A stretch of DNA of 55,512 nt from SAR202 cluster bacterium (lineage in GTDB: Bacteria > Chloroflexota > Dehalococcoidia > Lucifugimonadales > VGZY01), in the NCBI GenBank assembly GCA_016872355.1, contig VGZY01000010.1, forward strand, positions 1 to 55,512, given 5' to 3'. Shown in pieces: positions 25,000-34,000 of this stretch. Within the stretch, counting starts at the first letter, position 1, and each line of letters begins with the position of its first letter. The notes under the pieces were generated by a model, which saw nothing but the letters and a program-made list of their open reading frames with translations, was not told the DNA's origin and did not search any database. The position numbers and the translations under genes were made by a program.

Positions 25000-25755
25000 A
25001 TGTATCGCAGCCTGAAGAGCCTGAAGAACTACAAGATTATCGGCGCGGACGATGAAATCGGGAAGCTGAAGGACTTCCTCTTCGAGGCGGAGACCTGGAA
25101 GATCAGGTATCTGGTCGCAGAGCCCGGATCATGGCTCTCCAACGACGAGGTGCAGCTTGCAACCACTGCCATAGACAAGCCGGACTGGGACACGAAGACA
25201 TTCCATGCCGCCCTCACCAGGGACCTCGTGCGCAGCGCCCCAAACATCGACTTTGAGAAGCCCGTCAGCGTTGAAATGGAGCGCAGTCTTCACACGCACT
25301 ACAACTGGCCGCTCTACTACAGCCACGGCGGCGGTATTCCTTCAGCCGCGCGCGACCCCATGGCTACAACGGAGGATATCGTAGCCACGGAGCCGACGAC
25401 GTTCCCGACGGGCGCCACGTACCAACTTCACAGCGCCATGAAGACTATCGGCTTTGCCGCCAAGGCGCGCGAGGGCGACATCGGCAGCATCGACGACATC
25501 ATAATCGATGACGAGCTCTGGCAAATCCGGTATCTCGTGGTGGAAACCGCGGCCTGGGTGTCCGGCAAGAATATACTGGTCTGGCCGGAGTGGGCGGACC
25601 GAGTCGGCTGGCAAGACGAGGCCGTGTTCCTGGATATGTACCAGGAGCACGTACGCAATAGCCCGGAATACGACCCGGATGCGCCCGTGAACCGGGAGTA
25701 CGAGGAGCGCCTGTACGACTTCCACGGCAAGCGCCGCTACTGGAAGGACAGGTAG
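25000..25755 (+). CDS. Protein with two PRC-barrel domains
   Basis: 251 residues from an ATG preceded by GGAGG (24991-24995). Two homologous PRC-barrel units are visible: residues 1-75 (KIIGADDEIGKLKDFLF, IRYLVAE) and about 145-215 (GDIGSIDDIIID, IRYLVVE), each followed by a similar ~50-residue segment containing paired aromatic residues. PRC-barrels are small beta-barrels found in RimM and photosynthetic reaction centre H subunits. The function here is unknown. It ends the presumed CBS-protease-PRC operon at a clear terminator. Confidence 0.85.
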   Translation: MYRSLKSLKNYKIIGADDEIGKLKDFLFEAETWKIRYLVAEPGSWLSNDEVQLATTAIDKPDWDTKTFHAALTRDLVRSAPNIDFEKPVSVEMERSLHTHYNWPLYYSHGGGIPSAARDPMATTEDIVATEPTTFPTGATYQLHSAMKTIGFAAKAREGDIGSIDDIIIDDELWQIRYLVVETAAWVSGKNILVWPEWADRVGWQDEAVFLDMYQEHVRNSPEYDPDAPVNREYEERLYDFHGKRRYWKDR

Positions 25756-25782
25756 CAGAAAGGGATCCCGCACAAGAACAAG

Positions 25783-25817
25783 AGGCCGCTCCAGAATCCC
25801 GGAGCGGCCTTCTTTAT
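25783..25817 (+). terminator. Terminator after the PRC-barrel gene
   Basis: AGGCCGCTCC/GGAGCGGCCT stem (25783-25792 with 25801-25810), 8-nt loop, then TCTTTAT. Confidence 0.85.
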
Positions 25818-25832
25818 GCGCTTCGTGGGGAG

Positions 25833-25905
25833 TGAGCCGGGCGGGATTCGAACCCGCGACCAACGGATTAAAAGTCCGATGCTCTACCAACTGAGCTACC
25901 GGCCC
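25833..25905 (-). tRNA. tRNA-Lys (TTT)
   Basis: A 73-nt cloverleaf on the minus strand. Acceptor GGGCCGG (25905-25899) pairs with CCGGCTC including one G-U pair; D-arm GCTCAGTTGGTAGAGC; anticodon loop CTTTTAA; T-arm GGGTTCGAATCCC. The CCA end is not encoded, unlike the other tRNAs here. Confidence 0.97.
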
Positions 25906-25927
25906 ACGAAGTTACGGCTACCTGTTC

Positions 25928-25956
25928 ATTGTAGGTATGAAATACGGGGGCTGCAA
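25928..25956 (-). promoter_or_regulatory. Promoter of tRNA-Lys (TTGCAG-N17-TACAAT)
   Basis: On the minus strand -35 TTGCAG occupies 25956-25951 and -10 TACAAT 25933-25928, with 17 bp between. Transcription would start about 16 nt before the tRNA. Confidence 0.7.
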
Positions 25957-26015
25957 TAGAGGGAAGGCACTCTGTGGAATAGAGGCCGCACTCCGGTACG
26001 GGCGGGAGCACCGAC

Positions 26016-26588
26016 CTAGAAGGAGATCAGCTTGTCCAGGGGCCAGAAGACGAACCATGCCCTGCCTATAATCAGGTCCGCCGGAACGAGGCCCCAATCG
26101 CGGGAGTCGTTACTCGCCCTGCGATTGTCGCCCATCACGAAATAGTGGTCGGGCGTAACGAACATGGGCGCCATGTCCGTGCTATCCGGTTCTACGATAT
26201 AGGGCTCGTCCAGCTTCACACCGTTGACGTATACGGTGCCTCGCTTCACTTCAATCGTGTCCCCGGGTACGCCTATCACCCGCTTTACGAAGTCCCGCGA
26301 GGGGTCTTCCGGGAACTTGAAGATTATGACCTCGCCTCGGGTGGGAGCGTGAAGGGGGAACATCGTCTCGCCCTGGCTCGCCTCTATAGTCGGGATTAGC
26401 CAGGAAAGAAGGTGCGTCTGCACGCGCGCGTAGACGAACTTGTTCACCATCACGTACTCGCCCTCGACGAGCGTGGGCTGCATGCTCGGGCCCTGTGCGC
26501 GGTAGGTCTGGATGCTCAGGCGCAGGCTGAGGAAGATAACAAGGGCGAGAATGAAGGTCTGGAAGACCTCGCGAAGTAGGGATCTCAA
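26016..26588 (-). CDS. lepB: Signal peptidase I
   Basis: 190 residues from a TTG at 26588 with GGAGGT five nt upstream. One N-terminal membrane helix (residues 9-25) is followed by the catalytic Ser35 in GPSMQPTL and Lys102 in FVKRVIGVPGD, and the conserved GDNRRASNDSR. This serine/lysine protease removes signal peptides outside the membrane. The size and single helix fit the Gram-positive type. A TATAAT at 26617-26612 on the minus strand is its likely -10. It is divergent from the sigma factor gene. Confidence 0.95.
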   Translation of the reverse strand: MRSLLREVFQTFILALVIFLSLRLSIQTYRAQGPSMQPTLVEGEYVMVNKFVYARVQTHLLSWLIPTIEASQGETMFPLHAPTRGEVIIFKFPEDPSRDFVKRVIGVPGDTIEVKRGTVYVNGVKLDEPYIVEPDSTDMAPMFVTPDHYFVMGDNRRASNDSRDWGLVPADLIIGRAWFVFWPLDKLISF

Positions 26589-26806
26589 TGGGACCTCCGC
26601 ATCTAAACCTTATTATAGCTGCACCCGGCGCACCGTTCCACTCCCGGGTATTAGTCGCCGTAATGAGATATGGCCATTGGTTGACTATGCCGCGAATCTG
26701 AGAGATGCTACTCATGAGCGTTCGCACAGGCCGCCGGACCACTCCGGGACCTGCCTCCGGGCGTTCAGCCGCAACGCACTCTTTCCCAGGCCTCAGGCAC
26801 TCCCGG

Positions 26807-27466
26807 ATGACTGAACGGTCGCTTCCAGATAACCTGCAAAAGCACGACTCAAATATCCCTTCCGACGGGGCGGCAGGCCCGGGCGCAGAAGACATGCTGC
26901 TCGTGGACGGCGCTCGCAAGGGCGATATCTCCGCATTCAACACCATCGTTGAGCGTTACCAGTCGCACGTCCTGAACCTCTCCGCAAGGATAGTCGGCGA
27001 CCGCCACATGGCAGAGGACATCGCGCAGGAGACGTTCATATCCGCGCACCGTGCCCTTGGAGGCTTCCGCGGCGGAAGCCTCCGGGCGTGGCTCCTCAGG
27101 ATCGCCTCGAACCTCAGCTACGATCACCTGCGCTCCAGCAAAAGGCGCCCGGCGGACTCGCTTGACGAATCGATGGAGCACCCCGGATTCGCGGTTCCCA
27201 CCGAAGGCCCCGGCCCGGAGGAACAGGCAGAGCGCAAGGACCTGAACGCGTATATCCAGAAGGCGATACTGTCCCTGCCGCCGGACCAGCGGACAGTGCT
27301 TGTGATGATTTACGTCCAGGGCCTCAGCTATGAGGAGACCGCCGAGTCCACGGGGGCATCGCTCGGCACCGTGAAATCGCGCCTGAGCCGCGCCAGATCG
27401 AGAGTCAGGGAGGTCCTTTTGCAACACCGGGAACTTTTGCCTGACCAATTCCGTCAGGTACATTGA
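26807..27466 (+). CDS. ECF RNA polymerase sigma factor
   Basis: 219 residues from an ATG with no strong ribosome site; longer in-frame versions reach back to 26705. Sigma region 2 is at about residues 40-105 (ALGG preceded by DIAQETFISAHR, and WLLRIASNLSYDHLR), and region 4 at about 150-205 (LPPDQRTVLVMIYVQGLSYEETAE, LGTVKSRLSRARSRVRE). There is no region 3, as in group 4 sigma factors. It directs polymerase to envelope- or stress-type promoters. The anti-sigma gene follows 10 nt later, and a GGAACTT-type promoter lies in front of the next gene. Confidence 0.94.
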   Translation: MTERSLPDNLQKHDSNIPSDGAAGPGAEDMLLVDGARKGDISAFNTIVERYQSHVLNLSARIVGDRHMAEDIAQETFISAHRALGGFRGGSLRAWLLRIASNLSYDHLRSSKRRPADSLDESMEHPGFAVPTEGPGPEEQAERKDLNAYIQKAILSLPPDQRTVLVMIYVQGLSYEETAESTGASLGTVKSRLSRARSRVREVLLQHRELLPDQFRQVH

Positions 27467-27476
27467 GGTGGTTGCA

Positions 27477-28550
27477 ATGCTCCGATTACTCAAGACTAAC
27501 AAACACGAAAAGCTCCGCGAGCTCCTCTCCTCTTACTCTGACGGACAGGTAAGTAAGGACGAGAAGGCGATCGTCGAGGCGCACCTTGCCACGTGTTCCG
27601 CGTGCACGGCAGAGCTTGCCTCGCTCAAGATGACGGTGGGCCTGCTCAAAGGGCTGCCGCAGATCGCAACGCTGCGCTCCTTCAAGCTCGAGGCCGCGCC
27701 GAAGGCGGTCAAGGTATCGCGCGTCCCGCAACTGATGCTAGGCCTGGCGACGGCAGGCGCCGCGGCGGTATTCATGGTGCTCGTCGTCGGCGATGCCACC
27801 AATGCAATTGTCCAGCGCGGGGAGCTGGAAGAGGCGGCGGCAGCCGCAGGCGCATTCGCCTCTGACATGGCGTCGAAGAGCCCCGCCGAAGACGGCTTGC
27901 AGGGCGGGCCGGGCAATCCGGGCGAGCCCAACAGCTTCGAGGCGGCGACGATACAGTCTCCTGAAATGGCCGCCGCTTCGCCTTCGCAGCTGCGCTCCAG
28001 CGCAGCGGCCCCCGAGGCCCCGCCCGAGCCATCGCCGACAGAAAGCGGAATGGACATCGCCTCGATCTCCCCGGCTGCTCCTGAAGGGACGCCGATGCCT
28101 CCGAGCTTCGCCGCATCCGCGCCGGTCGACGACAAGACGCTCGATTCAACGGACCCGCTGCCGGCGTCGGCAGCTCAAACCACAGGCGCACCCGATTCGA
28201 CGGCTGCATCCGAGGCGATGACGGGCGCTTCCGCGGCCCAACCGGCCGCCGGATCGGGGTTTGCGCCGGAGTCGCCCACGGCGTCCGGAGCAGGCGTCAG
28301 CACTGAACTGCCGCTCACCACGGCCGCAGAGGACACGGCCGTTACCGGGCCGACCGAGGCGCAGCCTCCGGTTTCCACGGGCCGGCAGGCGCCTGGTGAC
28401 GAGCTCGCCGGTGCGCAACCGGCACTGGAGGACGGGTCCGGCCTCGGGCTGCCGCTAAGGCAGCTCCAGATCGCCGTCGGCCTGGCCCTAATCGCCTTGA
28501 TGGGCGCCACGGCCTATATGTTCATGGCCGGCAGGCGAAGGAACTTCTAG
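27477..28550 (+). CDS. Zinc-finger anti-sigma factor with long Ala/Pro-rich outer region
   Basis: 357 residues from the ATG at 27477 with GAGGT upstream. The anti-sigma zinc motif H36-x3-C40-x2-C43 (EAHLATCSAC) is in the first 50 residues. A membrane helix spans about 84-105. An unusually long, low-complexity stretch (about 220 residues, rich in Ala, Pro, Ser, Thr and Glu) follows, and then a second helix near the C-terminus (LQIAVGLALIALMGA) ends in GRRRNF. The pair with the ECF sigma factor predicts that it holds that factor at the membrane until released. The second helix is unusual; most family members have one. Confidence 0.88.
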   Translation: MLRLLKTNKHEKLRELLSSYSDGQVSKDEKAIVEAHLATCSACTAELASLKMTVGLLKGLPQIATLRSFKLEAAPKAVKVSRVPQLMLGLATAGAAAVFMVLVVGDATNAIVQRGELEEAAAAAGAFASDMASKSPAEDGLQGGPGNPGEPNSFEAATIQSPEMAAASPSQLRSSAAAPEAPPEPSPTESGMDIASISPAAPEGTPMPPSFAASAPVDDKTLDSTDPLPASAAQTTGAPDSTAASEAMTGASAAQPAAGSGFAPESPTASGAGVSTELPLTTAAEDTAVTGPTEAQPPVSTGRQAPGDELAGAQPALEDGSGLGLPLRQLQIAVGLALIALMGATAYMFMAGRRRNF

Positions 28551-28563
28551 GAGCGAGAAAAGA

Positions 28564-28606
28564 GCGGCGCGCAGGAAACCTTCATCTCCTGCGCGCCGCC
28601 TTTTTC
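28564..28606 (+). terminator. Terminator after the anti-sigma gene
   Basis: GCGGCGCGCAGGA pairs with its complement (28564-28576 with 28587-28599), 10-nt loop, then CTTTTTCT. Confidence 0.9.
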
Positions 28607-28668
28607 TGTTCCTTGCATCCTGTCAGCCCAAAGTCCTAGTCCATTCGTGAAAATTGCCTCCGAATCGT

Positions 28669-28697
28669 GGAACTTTCTCCGGACGGGCAACGTCATA
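28669..28697 (+). promoter_or_regulatory. ECF-type promoter (GGAACTT-N15-CGTCATA)
   Basis: GGAACTT (28669-28675) is the -35 core known for RpoE-like sigma factors, and CGTC (28691-28694) is a common ECF -10. The spacing is 15 bp. It lies about 75 nt before the SIMPL gene and follows the sigma/anti-sigma pair, so it is a good candidate target of that sigma factor. Confidence 0.65.
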
Positions 28698-28771
28698 TAT
28701 GCGAACCGGTCTACAGAACGGCAGAAAATCTCACCAGACATCAGTCTCGGTCCGGTCCGCAGGAGGTATGT

Positions 28772-29833
28772 GTGAACAAGGTAAAGATCTTATTGGCAGG
28801 TATGGCACTGACTTCAGTGGCCCTCGCAGGCATCGCCTGCAGCGATAACGACAACGCGCCGTCCACGCCGGCGGCAGTAGCGACGCCCACGGCAGTATCT
28901 TCCAGCCAGGGCAACGTCCCAGCAGCCCCTTCCGAACAGACTGGCGCCGTTGCGCCGAGCCTACCTATCGGACAGGGCTCCACAGGCAACCCGGTAACTG
29001 ACATTGCTACGCGAGAGGTCAGCTCACCAGACGGCCCTACCGTCGGCACCAGCGCCTATCCGGGCAGGTCTTCGGACGGGTCTTACCCGGTCAGCCACGG
29101 CGCCGGGTATACAACCCCGACGTTCTACCCGCAATACCAGTATGGAGCGAGCGGCATGCCCACAGGCATCTGGGCGACAGGCAAGGGGACCGTAACGGTT
29201 GACCCTGACCTGGCGATCATCAACATTGGCGTAGACTCCAGCGCGGCAACTGTGGAAGAGGCGCGCAGCAAGGCGGCCACGGCGATGAACGCGATCATCG
29301 CGGCAGCCAAGGGCCACGGCATTGCCGAGGCGGATATCCAGACGCGGTACTTCAACATCTACCCTGAGTACCAGTGGGTGGAGGAAAAGCCTGCCGACCC
29401 GCGCCAGAGCTACGTCGGCGGCAAGCAGGTCCTCGTCGGTTACCGCGTGCAGAACCAGGCTGTCGTCAACGTCCGCACAATGGACAAAGTCGGCGATGTG
29501 ATCGACAGCGTCGCGACGGGCGGCGGAAATGACACGAGGATCGACGGCGTCCAGTTCACGGTAGAGGACCCTTCGAAGTACACGAACCAGCTCCGCGAGC
29601 AGGCGGTGAAGGAAGCGCAGGAGACTGCAGCGCATTTCGCATCGATCACCGGCCAGACCCTCGGCAAGGTGCAGTACATAACTGAGACCAGCGGTTACCA
29701 GCCGCTCGTCCAGAACTTCGCTGAGGATGCGGCCGTAAGGTCCGCGGCAGGGACCCCGGCCCCCATGACGCCGATCAGCACCGGGACGCTGGAGCTGACG
29801 CTGACGGTCCAGGCAGTGTTTGGGGTCCAGTAG
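28772..29833 (+). CDS. SIMPL (DUF541) domain lipoprotein
   Basis: 353 residues from a GTG at 28772 with AGGAGG at 28761-28766. The signal peptide ends in LAGIAC, so it should be lipid-anchored; residue -3 is Gly, a weak lipobox. A low-complexity Ala/Thr/Pro/Ser linker of about 100 residues leads to the SIMPL domain, about residues 130-350 (WATGKGTVTVDPDLAIINIGV, SSAATVEEARSKA, YRVQNQAVVNV, and the C-terminal ELTLTVQAVFG). The function of SIMPL proteins is poorly known; some act at the envelope. An ECF-type promoter precedes it. Confidence 0.85.
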   Translation: MNKVKILLAGMALTSVALAGIACSDNDNAPSTPAAVATPTAVSSSQGNVPAAPSEQTGAVAPSLPIGQGSTGNPVTDIATREVSSPDGPTVGTSAYPGRSSDGSYPVSHGAGYTTPTFYPQYQYGASGMPTGIWATGKGTVTVDPDLAIINIGVDSSAATVEEARSKAATAMNAIIAAAKGHGIAEADIQTRYFNIYPEYQWVEEKPADPRQSYVGGKQVLVGYRVQNQAVVNVRTMDKVGDVIDSVATGGGNDTRIDGVQFTVEDPSKYTNQLREQAVKEAQETAAHFASITGQTLGKVQYITETSGYQPLVQNFAEDAAVRSAAGTPAPMTPISTGTLELTLTVQAVFGVQ

Positions 29834-29876
29834 TGGGCAGTTGGTCGTTAGAAGTTGGTATTTGGTAGTTAGCCAG
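29834..29876. repeat. Low-complexity TTGGTAGTTAG-type repeat after the SIMPL gene
   Basis: A run of degenerate GTTGGT/TAGTT units. TTGGTAGTTAGC (29862-29873) is repeated inverted at 42655-42666, also immediately after a stop codon. Confidence 0.4.
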
Positions 29877-29920
29877 AGTGAGGGGGCCGCGGTAGATGCG
29901 GCCCTCTCACTGTTTGTTTA
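29877..29920 (+). terminator. Terminator after the SIMPL gene
   Basis: A 14-bp stem with one mismatch (29877-29890 with 29898-29911), loop GGTAGAT, then GTTTGTTTA. Confidence 0.8.
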
Positions 29921-29952
29921 CCTTTGCCGTACTTCGTTGTTTCTCTTCATCG

Positions 29953-29981
29953 TTGCGCGGCAAATGGCCTGCTGTTAGAAT
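29953..29981 (+). promoter_or_regulatory. Promoter of the dcd-rib operon (TTGCGC-N17-TAGAAT)
   Basis: -35-like TTGCGC at 29953-29958 and -10-like TAGAAT at 29976-29981 with 17 bp spacing, about 80 nt before dcd. The leader shows a CCGGCT/AGCCGG hairpin but none of the conserved FMN-riboswitch blocks. Confidence 0.5.
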
Positions 29982-30061
29982 TTGCGCAGCTACAGGAAGG
30001 GAACGGGTCCGGCTGCGACGGTAGCCGGCTTCCTACAGCCAAATAACGCGCCGGAGGGGAC

Positions 30062-30637
30062 ATGGTTCTCAGCGACCGCACGATCAAGGAAGAGATGGCA
30101 AAGGGCCGGATTATTGTCACCCCCCTCGGCGAGGGGTGCATCCAGCCCGCCAGCGTGGACGTGCACCTGGGTCGCAACATTCTCGTATTCCGGAACTCTC
30201 GGCGGCCTTTCATCGACGTGCGGCAAGACATGAGCGACCTCACGGAGATGGTGCCCACGGAGGACGATAAGCCGTTCATTCTGCACCCCGGCGAGTTCGT
30301 GCTGGGAACTACCCTGGAGCATATCGAGGTGCCGGATGACCTGGTGGCGCGGCTGGAGGGCAAGAGCTCCCTGGGCCGCATTGGGCTGCTGATACACTCC
30401 ACCGCAGGCTACGTTGACCCCGGGTGGAAGGGCCATCTTACCCTCGAGCTGAGCAATGTCGCCAACCTCCCTGTCACGCTCTACTTCGGCATGAAGATAG
30501 GCCAGCTTTCCTACTTGCGTCTCACCACCGCCGTAGAGAACCCTTACGGGTCGGCCGCGCTGAAGAGCAAATACCAGAACCAGGTTGACCCGACGCCCAG
30601 CCGGATCTTCCGCGACTTCAACGACGCCCGCAAATAG
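30062..30637 (+). CDS. dcd: dCTP deaminase
   Basis: 191 residues with GGAGGGG before the ATG. The trimeric dUTPase-like fold is shown by EGKSSLGRIGLLIHSTAGYVDPGWKG's parts: the SSLGR motif, the catalytic Glu in LTLELSN and the HSTAGYVDPGW loop. It converts dCTP to dUTP (or dUMP in bifunctional types) for dTMP synthesis. It heads the rib operon, six nt before ribD. Confidence 0.95.
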   Translation: MVLSDRTIKEEMAKGRIIVTPLGEGCIQPASVDVHLGRNILVFRNSRRPFIDVRQDMSDLTEMVPTEDDKPFILHPGEFVLGTTLEHIEVPDDLVARLEGKSSLGRIGLLIHSTAGYVDPGWKGHLTLELSNVANLPVTLYFGMKIGQLSYLRLTTAVENPYGSAALKSKYQNQVDPTPSRIFRDFNDARK

Positions 30638-30643
30638 ACGCCA

Positions 30644-31735
30644 ATGGACTACATGCGCCGGGCCATAGCCCTTTCTCGCCGCGCACTTGGAACGGTCAGC
30701 CCCAATCCTGCCGTGGGCGCGGTGATCGTGAAAGGCGGCACGATAGTCGGGGAAGGCTTTACCCAGCCTCCCGGCGGGGACCACGCCGAAATCGTCGCCC
30801 TAAAGCAGGCAGGCGGGTTGGCAAAAGGCGCTGTCCTTTTCTCCACTCTTGAACCGTGCAGCCACTTCGGCCGGACCCCGCCCTGCGCCGACGCCATAGT
30901 CCGGGCCGGCATTTCTGAGGTCCACGCGGCCGTCATCGACCCCAACCCAATTGTGGCTGGGAAGGGCATGCAGCGCCTCAATGACGGTGGCATCGAGACA
31001 CTCGTCGGGGAGCGCTCAGGCGAGGCGCGAGAGGTGATGGAGGCATTCTTCAAGTACATCACTACCGGCATGCCCTTTGTAACCGTTAAGTTCGCTATGA
31101 GCCTGGACGGCAGAATAGCCACTTCAGCAGGCGACTCCCGGTGGATCACCGGCGAGGCAGCCCGGCGGCACGTCCACGCGCTGAGGGCGCACAGCGATGC
31201 GATACTGGTAGGCATCAACACCGTCCTGGCCGACGACCCGCAGCTCACAGCCCGCTACATCTCTGGCCGCCCTCGGGGCAGGCAGCCGCTGAGGGTGGTC
31301 GTAGACTCTCGCGGCCGCTTGCCGCCGACTGCGAAGCTCCTGGCCCAGCCAGGCAAAACGCTTGTAGCCGTGGCCGATTCATCTGACAGCCTGCGATATG
31401 CAATGGCAGATAAGGGCACGGACATCATCGAGTTGAAGGACGATAAGGGCAGGGTAGACCTGTCGGCGCTGCTCAGCTACCTGGCCATGGAAAGCAAGGT
31501 CACAAGCGTGCTCGTAGAGGCAGGCGGGGAGATTACGGGGTCGCTCTTTGATCTCCGCCTTGTGGACAAGGTCGTCGCATTCCTCGCGCCTGTGATAATC
31601 GGGGGGAAAGCGGCATTGTCCCCGGTCGGCGGCGCAGGCGCGGAGCGCATGGCGGACGTCTTGAAGCTCACACGGGTGAAACATGTCCGGCTCGGCCCGG
31701 ATACAATGATTTCCGGTTACACGAAAGAGGGCTAG
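30644..31735 (+). CDS. ribD: Bifunctional pyrimidine deaminase/reductase RibD
   Basis: 363 residues. The N-terminal zinc deaminase has the ligands in GGDHAEIVAL and PCSHFGRTPPCADAI; the C-terminal NADPH reductase domain begins at FVTVKFAMSLDGRIA and includes RWITGEAARRHVH and VLVEAGGEITGS. It carries out the second and third steps of riboflavin synthesis. ribE starts one nucleotide after its stop. Confidence 0.96.
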   Translation: MDYMRRAIALSRRALGTVSPNPAVGAVIVKGGTIVGEGFTQPPGGDHAEIVALKQAGGLAKGAVLFSTLEPCSHFGRTPPCADAIVRAGISEVHAAVIDPNPIVAGKGMQRLNDGGIETLVGERSGEAREVMEAFFKYITTGMPFVTVKFAMSLDGRIATSAGDSRWITGEAARRHVHALRAHSDAILVGINTVLADDPQLTARYISGRPRGRQPLRVVVDSRGRLPPTAKLLAQPGKTLVAVADSSDSLRYAMADKGTDIIELKDDKGRVDLSALLSYLAMESKVTSVLVEAGGEITGSLFDLRLVDKVVAFLAPVIIGGKAALSPVGGAGAERMADVLKLTRVKHVRLGPDTMISGYTKEG

Positions 31736-31736
31736 C

Positions 31737-32339
31737 ATGTTCACGGGCATTGTGGATGAGGTTGGAGTCGTGACCGGCACACGACCGGGTGGACTCACGG
31801 TCAGGGGCGCAGTGACGGTTGACGGGCTGGTTAACGGCGCCAGCATTTGCGTGAACGGCGTGTGTCTCACTGTGACGGGACTCAAGGATGGGGAGTTCAC
31901 GGTCGACATTGTTCCCGAAACGGTACGGCGCACAAACCTGGGAGACTTGCGTCCCGGCAGCCCGGTGAACCTTGAACGACCCGTTCTCGCCAACGGCCGG
32001 CTAGACGGCCACATAGTCCAGGGCCATGTGGACGGGACAGGGGCCGTGCTCTCCATTGAGCCGGAGAATGATGCGATAATGGTTGCGATTGCTGCGGGGC
32101 CGGACTTGCTGCGCTACATCGTGGAGAAGGGCTTCATAGCGGTGGACGGGACGAGCCTCACGGTCGTAAAATGTCATCCCGGATACTTCACCGTTACGAT
32201 TATTCCCTATACCCGATCGCACACGGTTGTCGGAAGCCGCAAACCCGGCGACAGGGTCAATCTGGAAGTAGATATCCTGGCAAAGTACGTAGAAAAGTTG
32301 GCAGCGCCGTGGCTACAGACACAGTCGAACAGGCAATAG
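31737..32339 (+). CDS. ribE: Riboflavin synthase
   Basis: 200 residues beginning [10 protein letters not shown], the conserved N-terminus. Two lumazine-binding repeats are visible ([11 protein letters not shown] with [12 protein letters not shown], and DGTSLTVV). It dismutates two 6,7-dimethyl-8-ribityllumazine molecules to riboflavin. The 3' end overlaps ribBA by 31 nt. Confidence 0.95.
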   Translation: MFTGIVDEVGVVTGTRPGGLTVRGAVTVDGLVNGASICVNGVCLTVTGLKDGEFTVDIVPETVRRTNLGDLRPGSPVNLERPVLANGRLDGHIVQGHVDGTGAVLSIEPENDAIMVAIAAGPDLLRYIVEKGFIAVDGTSLTVVKCHPGYFTVTIIPYTRSHTVVGSRKPGDRVNLEVDILAKYVEKLAAPWLQTQSNRQ

Positions 32340-33535
32340 CAGACACCCGCGCGGGGAAAATGGTCATCATCGTCGATGACGCCGACCGCGAAAACGAAGG
32401 CGACCTGTGCGTCGCCGCCGAGAAGGTCACGCCCGAGATCGTGAACTTTATGGCGACTCACGCGCGAGGCCTCATATGCGTGCCGATGACATCCCAGCGC
32501 CTGCAGGAGCTGCGGCTCCCGATGATGGTGCAGGACAACACGGCCCGGATGACGACGGCGTTCACGGTATCGGTAGACGTGCTCAAGGGCGCGACTACCG
32601 GCATATCCGCCGCAGACCGCGCGGCGACAATCAAGGCGCTAGTAGACCCTGCGACGCGGCCTGAGGACCTTGGCCGCCCAGGCCACATCTTCCCGCTGCG
32701 CTACGCCGACGGCGGAGTGCTGGTGCGGACCGGCCACACCGAGGCTACCGTAGACCTGGCCAGGCTCGCGGGGCTGTACCCTGCGGCCGTCCTATGCGAA
32801 ATCATGTCCCCCGACGGGACAATGGCGAGGATGCCTGAGCTGCTGGAGTTCGCCAGGAAACACAAGATCTGCATAGTTAGCGTTTCCGACATCATCACCT
32901 ATCGCCGCGAGCACGAGAAGCTTGTCGAGCGCGTAGCCCACGCCCACCTGCCGACGCAGGACGGCGAGTTCGATGTGGTCTCCTATCGTAGCGTCGTGGA
33001 CAAGGACGACCACATAGCGCTCGTCATGGGCAACATAACGCCCGAAGAGCCCACGCTGGTCCGCGTTCACAGCGAATGTCTCACCGGCGACGCGCTGGGC
33101 AGCATTCGGTGCGATTGTGGCGAGCAGCTGGCGATGTCGCGGCAGGCCATTGCGAGCGAGGGCAAGGGCGTCCTGCTGTACATGCGCCAGGAGGGCAGGG
33201 GGATCGGCATTCACAACAAGATCAAAGCCTACCTGCTGCAGGAAGACGGGCTGGATACGGTGGACGCGAACATACACCTCGGCTTCGCGCCGGACGTGCG
33301 CCACTACGGCATTGGCGCGCAGATACTGCGCGACCTCGGGGTGGGCAAGATGCGCCTCCTCACTAACAACCCACGCAAGGTTGTGGGCCTCAAGAGCTTC
33401 GGACTGGAGATCGTCGAGGTCGTTCCCATCGTCGGTCACCCGAACAAGGCAAACATTCGGTACCTTGAGACAAAGCGAAAGCGGATGGGCCACACCTACG
33501 GCGAACAAAAACTTGCAGAGGAGTCCGGAAAGTGA
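32309..33535 (+). CDS. ribBA: DHBP synthase / GTP cyclohydrolase II RibBA
   Basis: 408 residues from a GTG at 32309 inside the end of ribE; the ribosome site is weak, so the start is approximate. Residues 1-205 are the ribulose-5-phosphate enzyme ([29 protein letters not shown]). Residues 210-400 are GTP cyclohydrolase II, with zinc Cys in [11 protein letters not shown] and CDCGEQL, and [16 protein letters not shown]. It supplies both precursors of riboflavin. It overlaps ribH by 4 nt. Confidence 0.95.
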   Translation: MATDTVEQAIADTRAGKMVIIVDDADRENEGDLCVAAEKVTPEIVNFMATHARGLICVPMTSQRLQELRLPMMVQDNTARMTTAFTVSVDVLKGATTGISAADRAATIKALVDPATRPEDLGRPGHIFPLRYADGGVLVRTGHTEATVDLARLAGLYPAAVLCEIMSPDGTMARMPELLEFARKHKICIVSVSDIITYRREHEKLVERVAHAHLPTQDGEFDVVSYRSVVDKDDHIALVMGNITPEEPTLVRVHSECLTGDALGSIRCDCGEQLAMSRQAIASEGKGVLLYMRQEGRGIGIHNKIKAYLLQEDGLDTVDANIHLGFAPDVRHYGIGAQILRDLGVGKMRLLTNNPRKVVGLKSFGLEIVEVVPIVGHPNKANIRYLETKRKRMGHTYGEQKLAEESGK

Positions 33536-33999
33536 CAACTGAATTGCAGGGGAGCCTCCAGGGAAACGGCCTCAAAATCGGCATCGTCGTCGCCCGGTTC
33601 AACGACTTCATCACGTCGAAGCTCCTGGACGGTGCAAAAGCAGGCCTCACGCGCCACGGCGCCAGCCTGGACGACGTAACCGTTGCCTGGGTGCCCGGCT
33701 CATTCGAGCTTCCCGTCGTCGCCAAGAAGATGGCCGGCTCCGGCAAGTACGACGCCGTCATTTGCCTTGGCGCCGTCATCAAGGGCGAGACGAGCCACTT
33801 CGATTATGTCGCCGGAGAGGCCGCGAAGGGAATTGCCTCCGCCGGCGTCTCCACCGGCGTCCCGGTTATATTCGGCGTCCTGACAACCGACACCGTGGAC
33901 CAGGCCATAAACCGGGCCGGCGGGAAGAGCGGGAATAACGGCTACAGCGCAGCGCTTGCTGCAATTGAGATGGCGAACCTGATGAAGGCGCTGGGGTAG
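33532..33999 (+). CDS. ribH: 6,7-dimethyl-8-ribityllumazine synthase
   Basis: 155 residues from a GTG overlapping the ribBA stop. Motifs: [40 protein letters not shown] with the catalytic His, and [18 protein letters not shown]. It condenses the RibBA and RibD products into lumazine, the RibE substrate. Confidence 0.96.
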   Translation: MTTELQGSLQGNGLKIGIVVARFNDFITSKLLDGAKAGLTRHGASLDDVTVAWVPGSFELPVVAKKMAGSGKYDAVICLGAVIKGETSHFDYVAGEAAKGIASAGVSTGVPVIFGVLTTDTVDQAINRAGGKSGNNGYSAALAAIEMANLMKALG

Positions 34000-34000
34000 G

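Noticed and set aside
29920-30061. FMN riboswitch before the riboflavin operon
   Set aside because: None of the conserved blocks is present; only a short CCGGCT hairpin.
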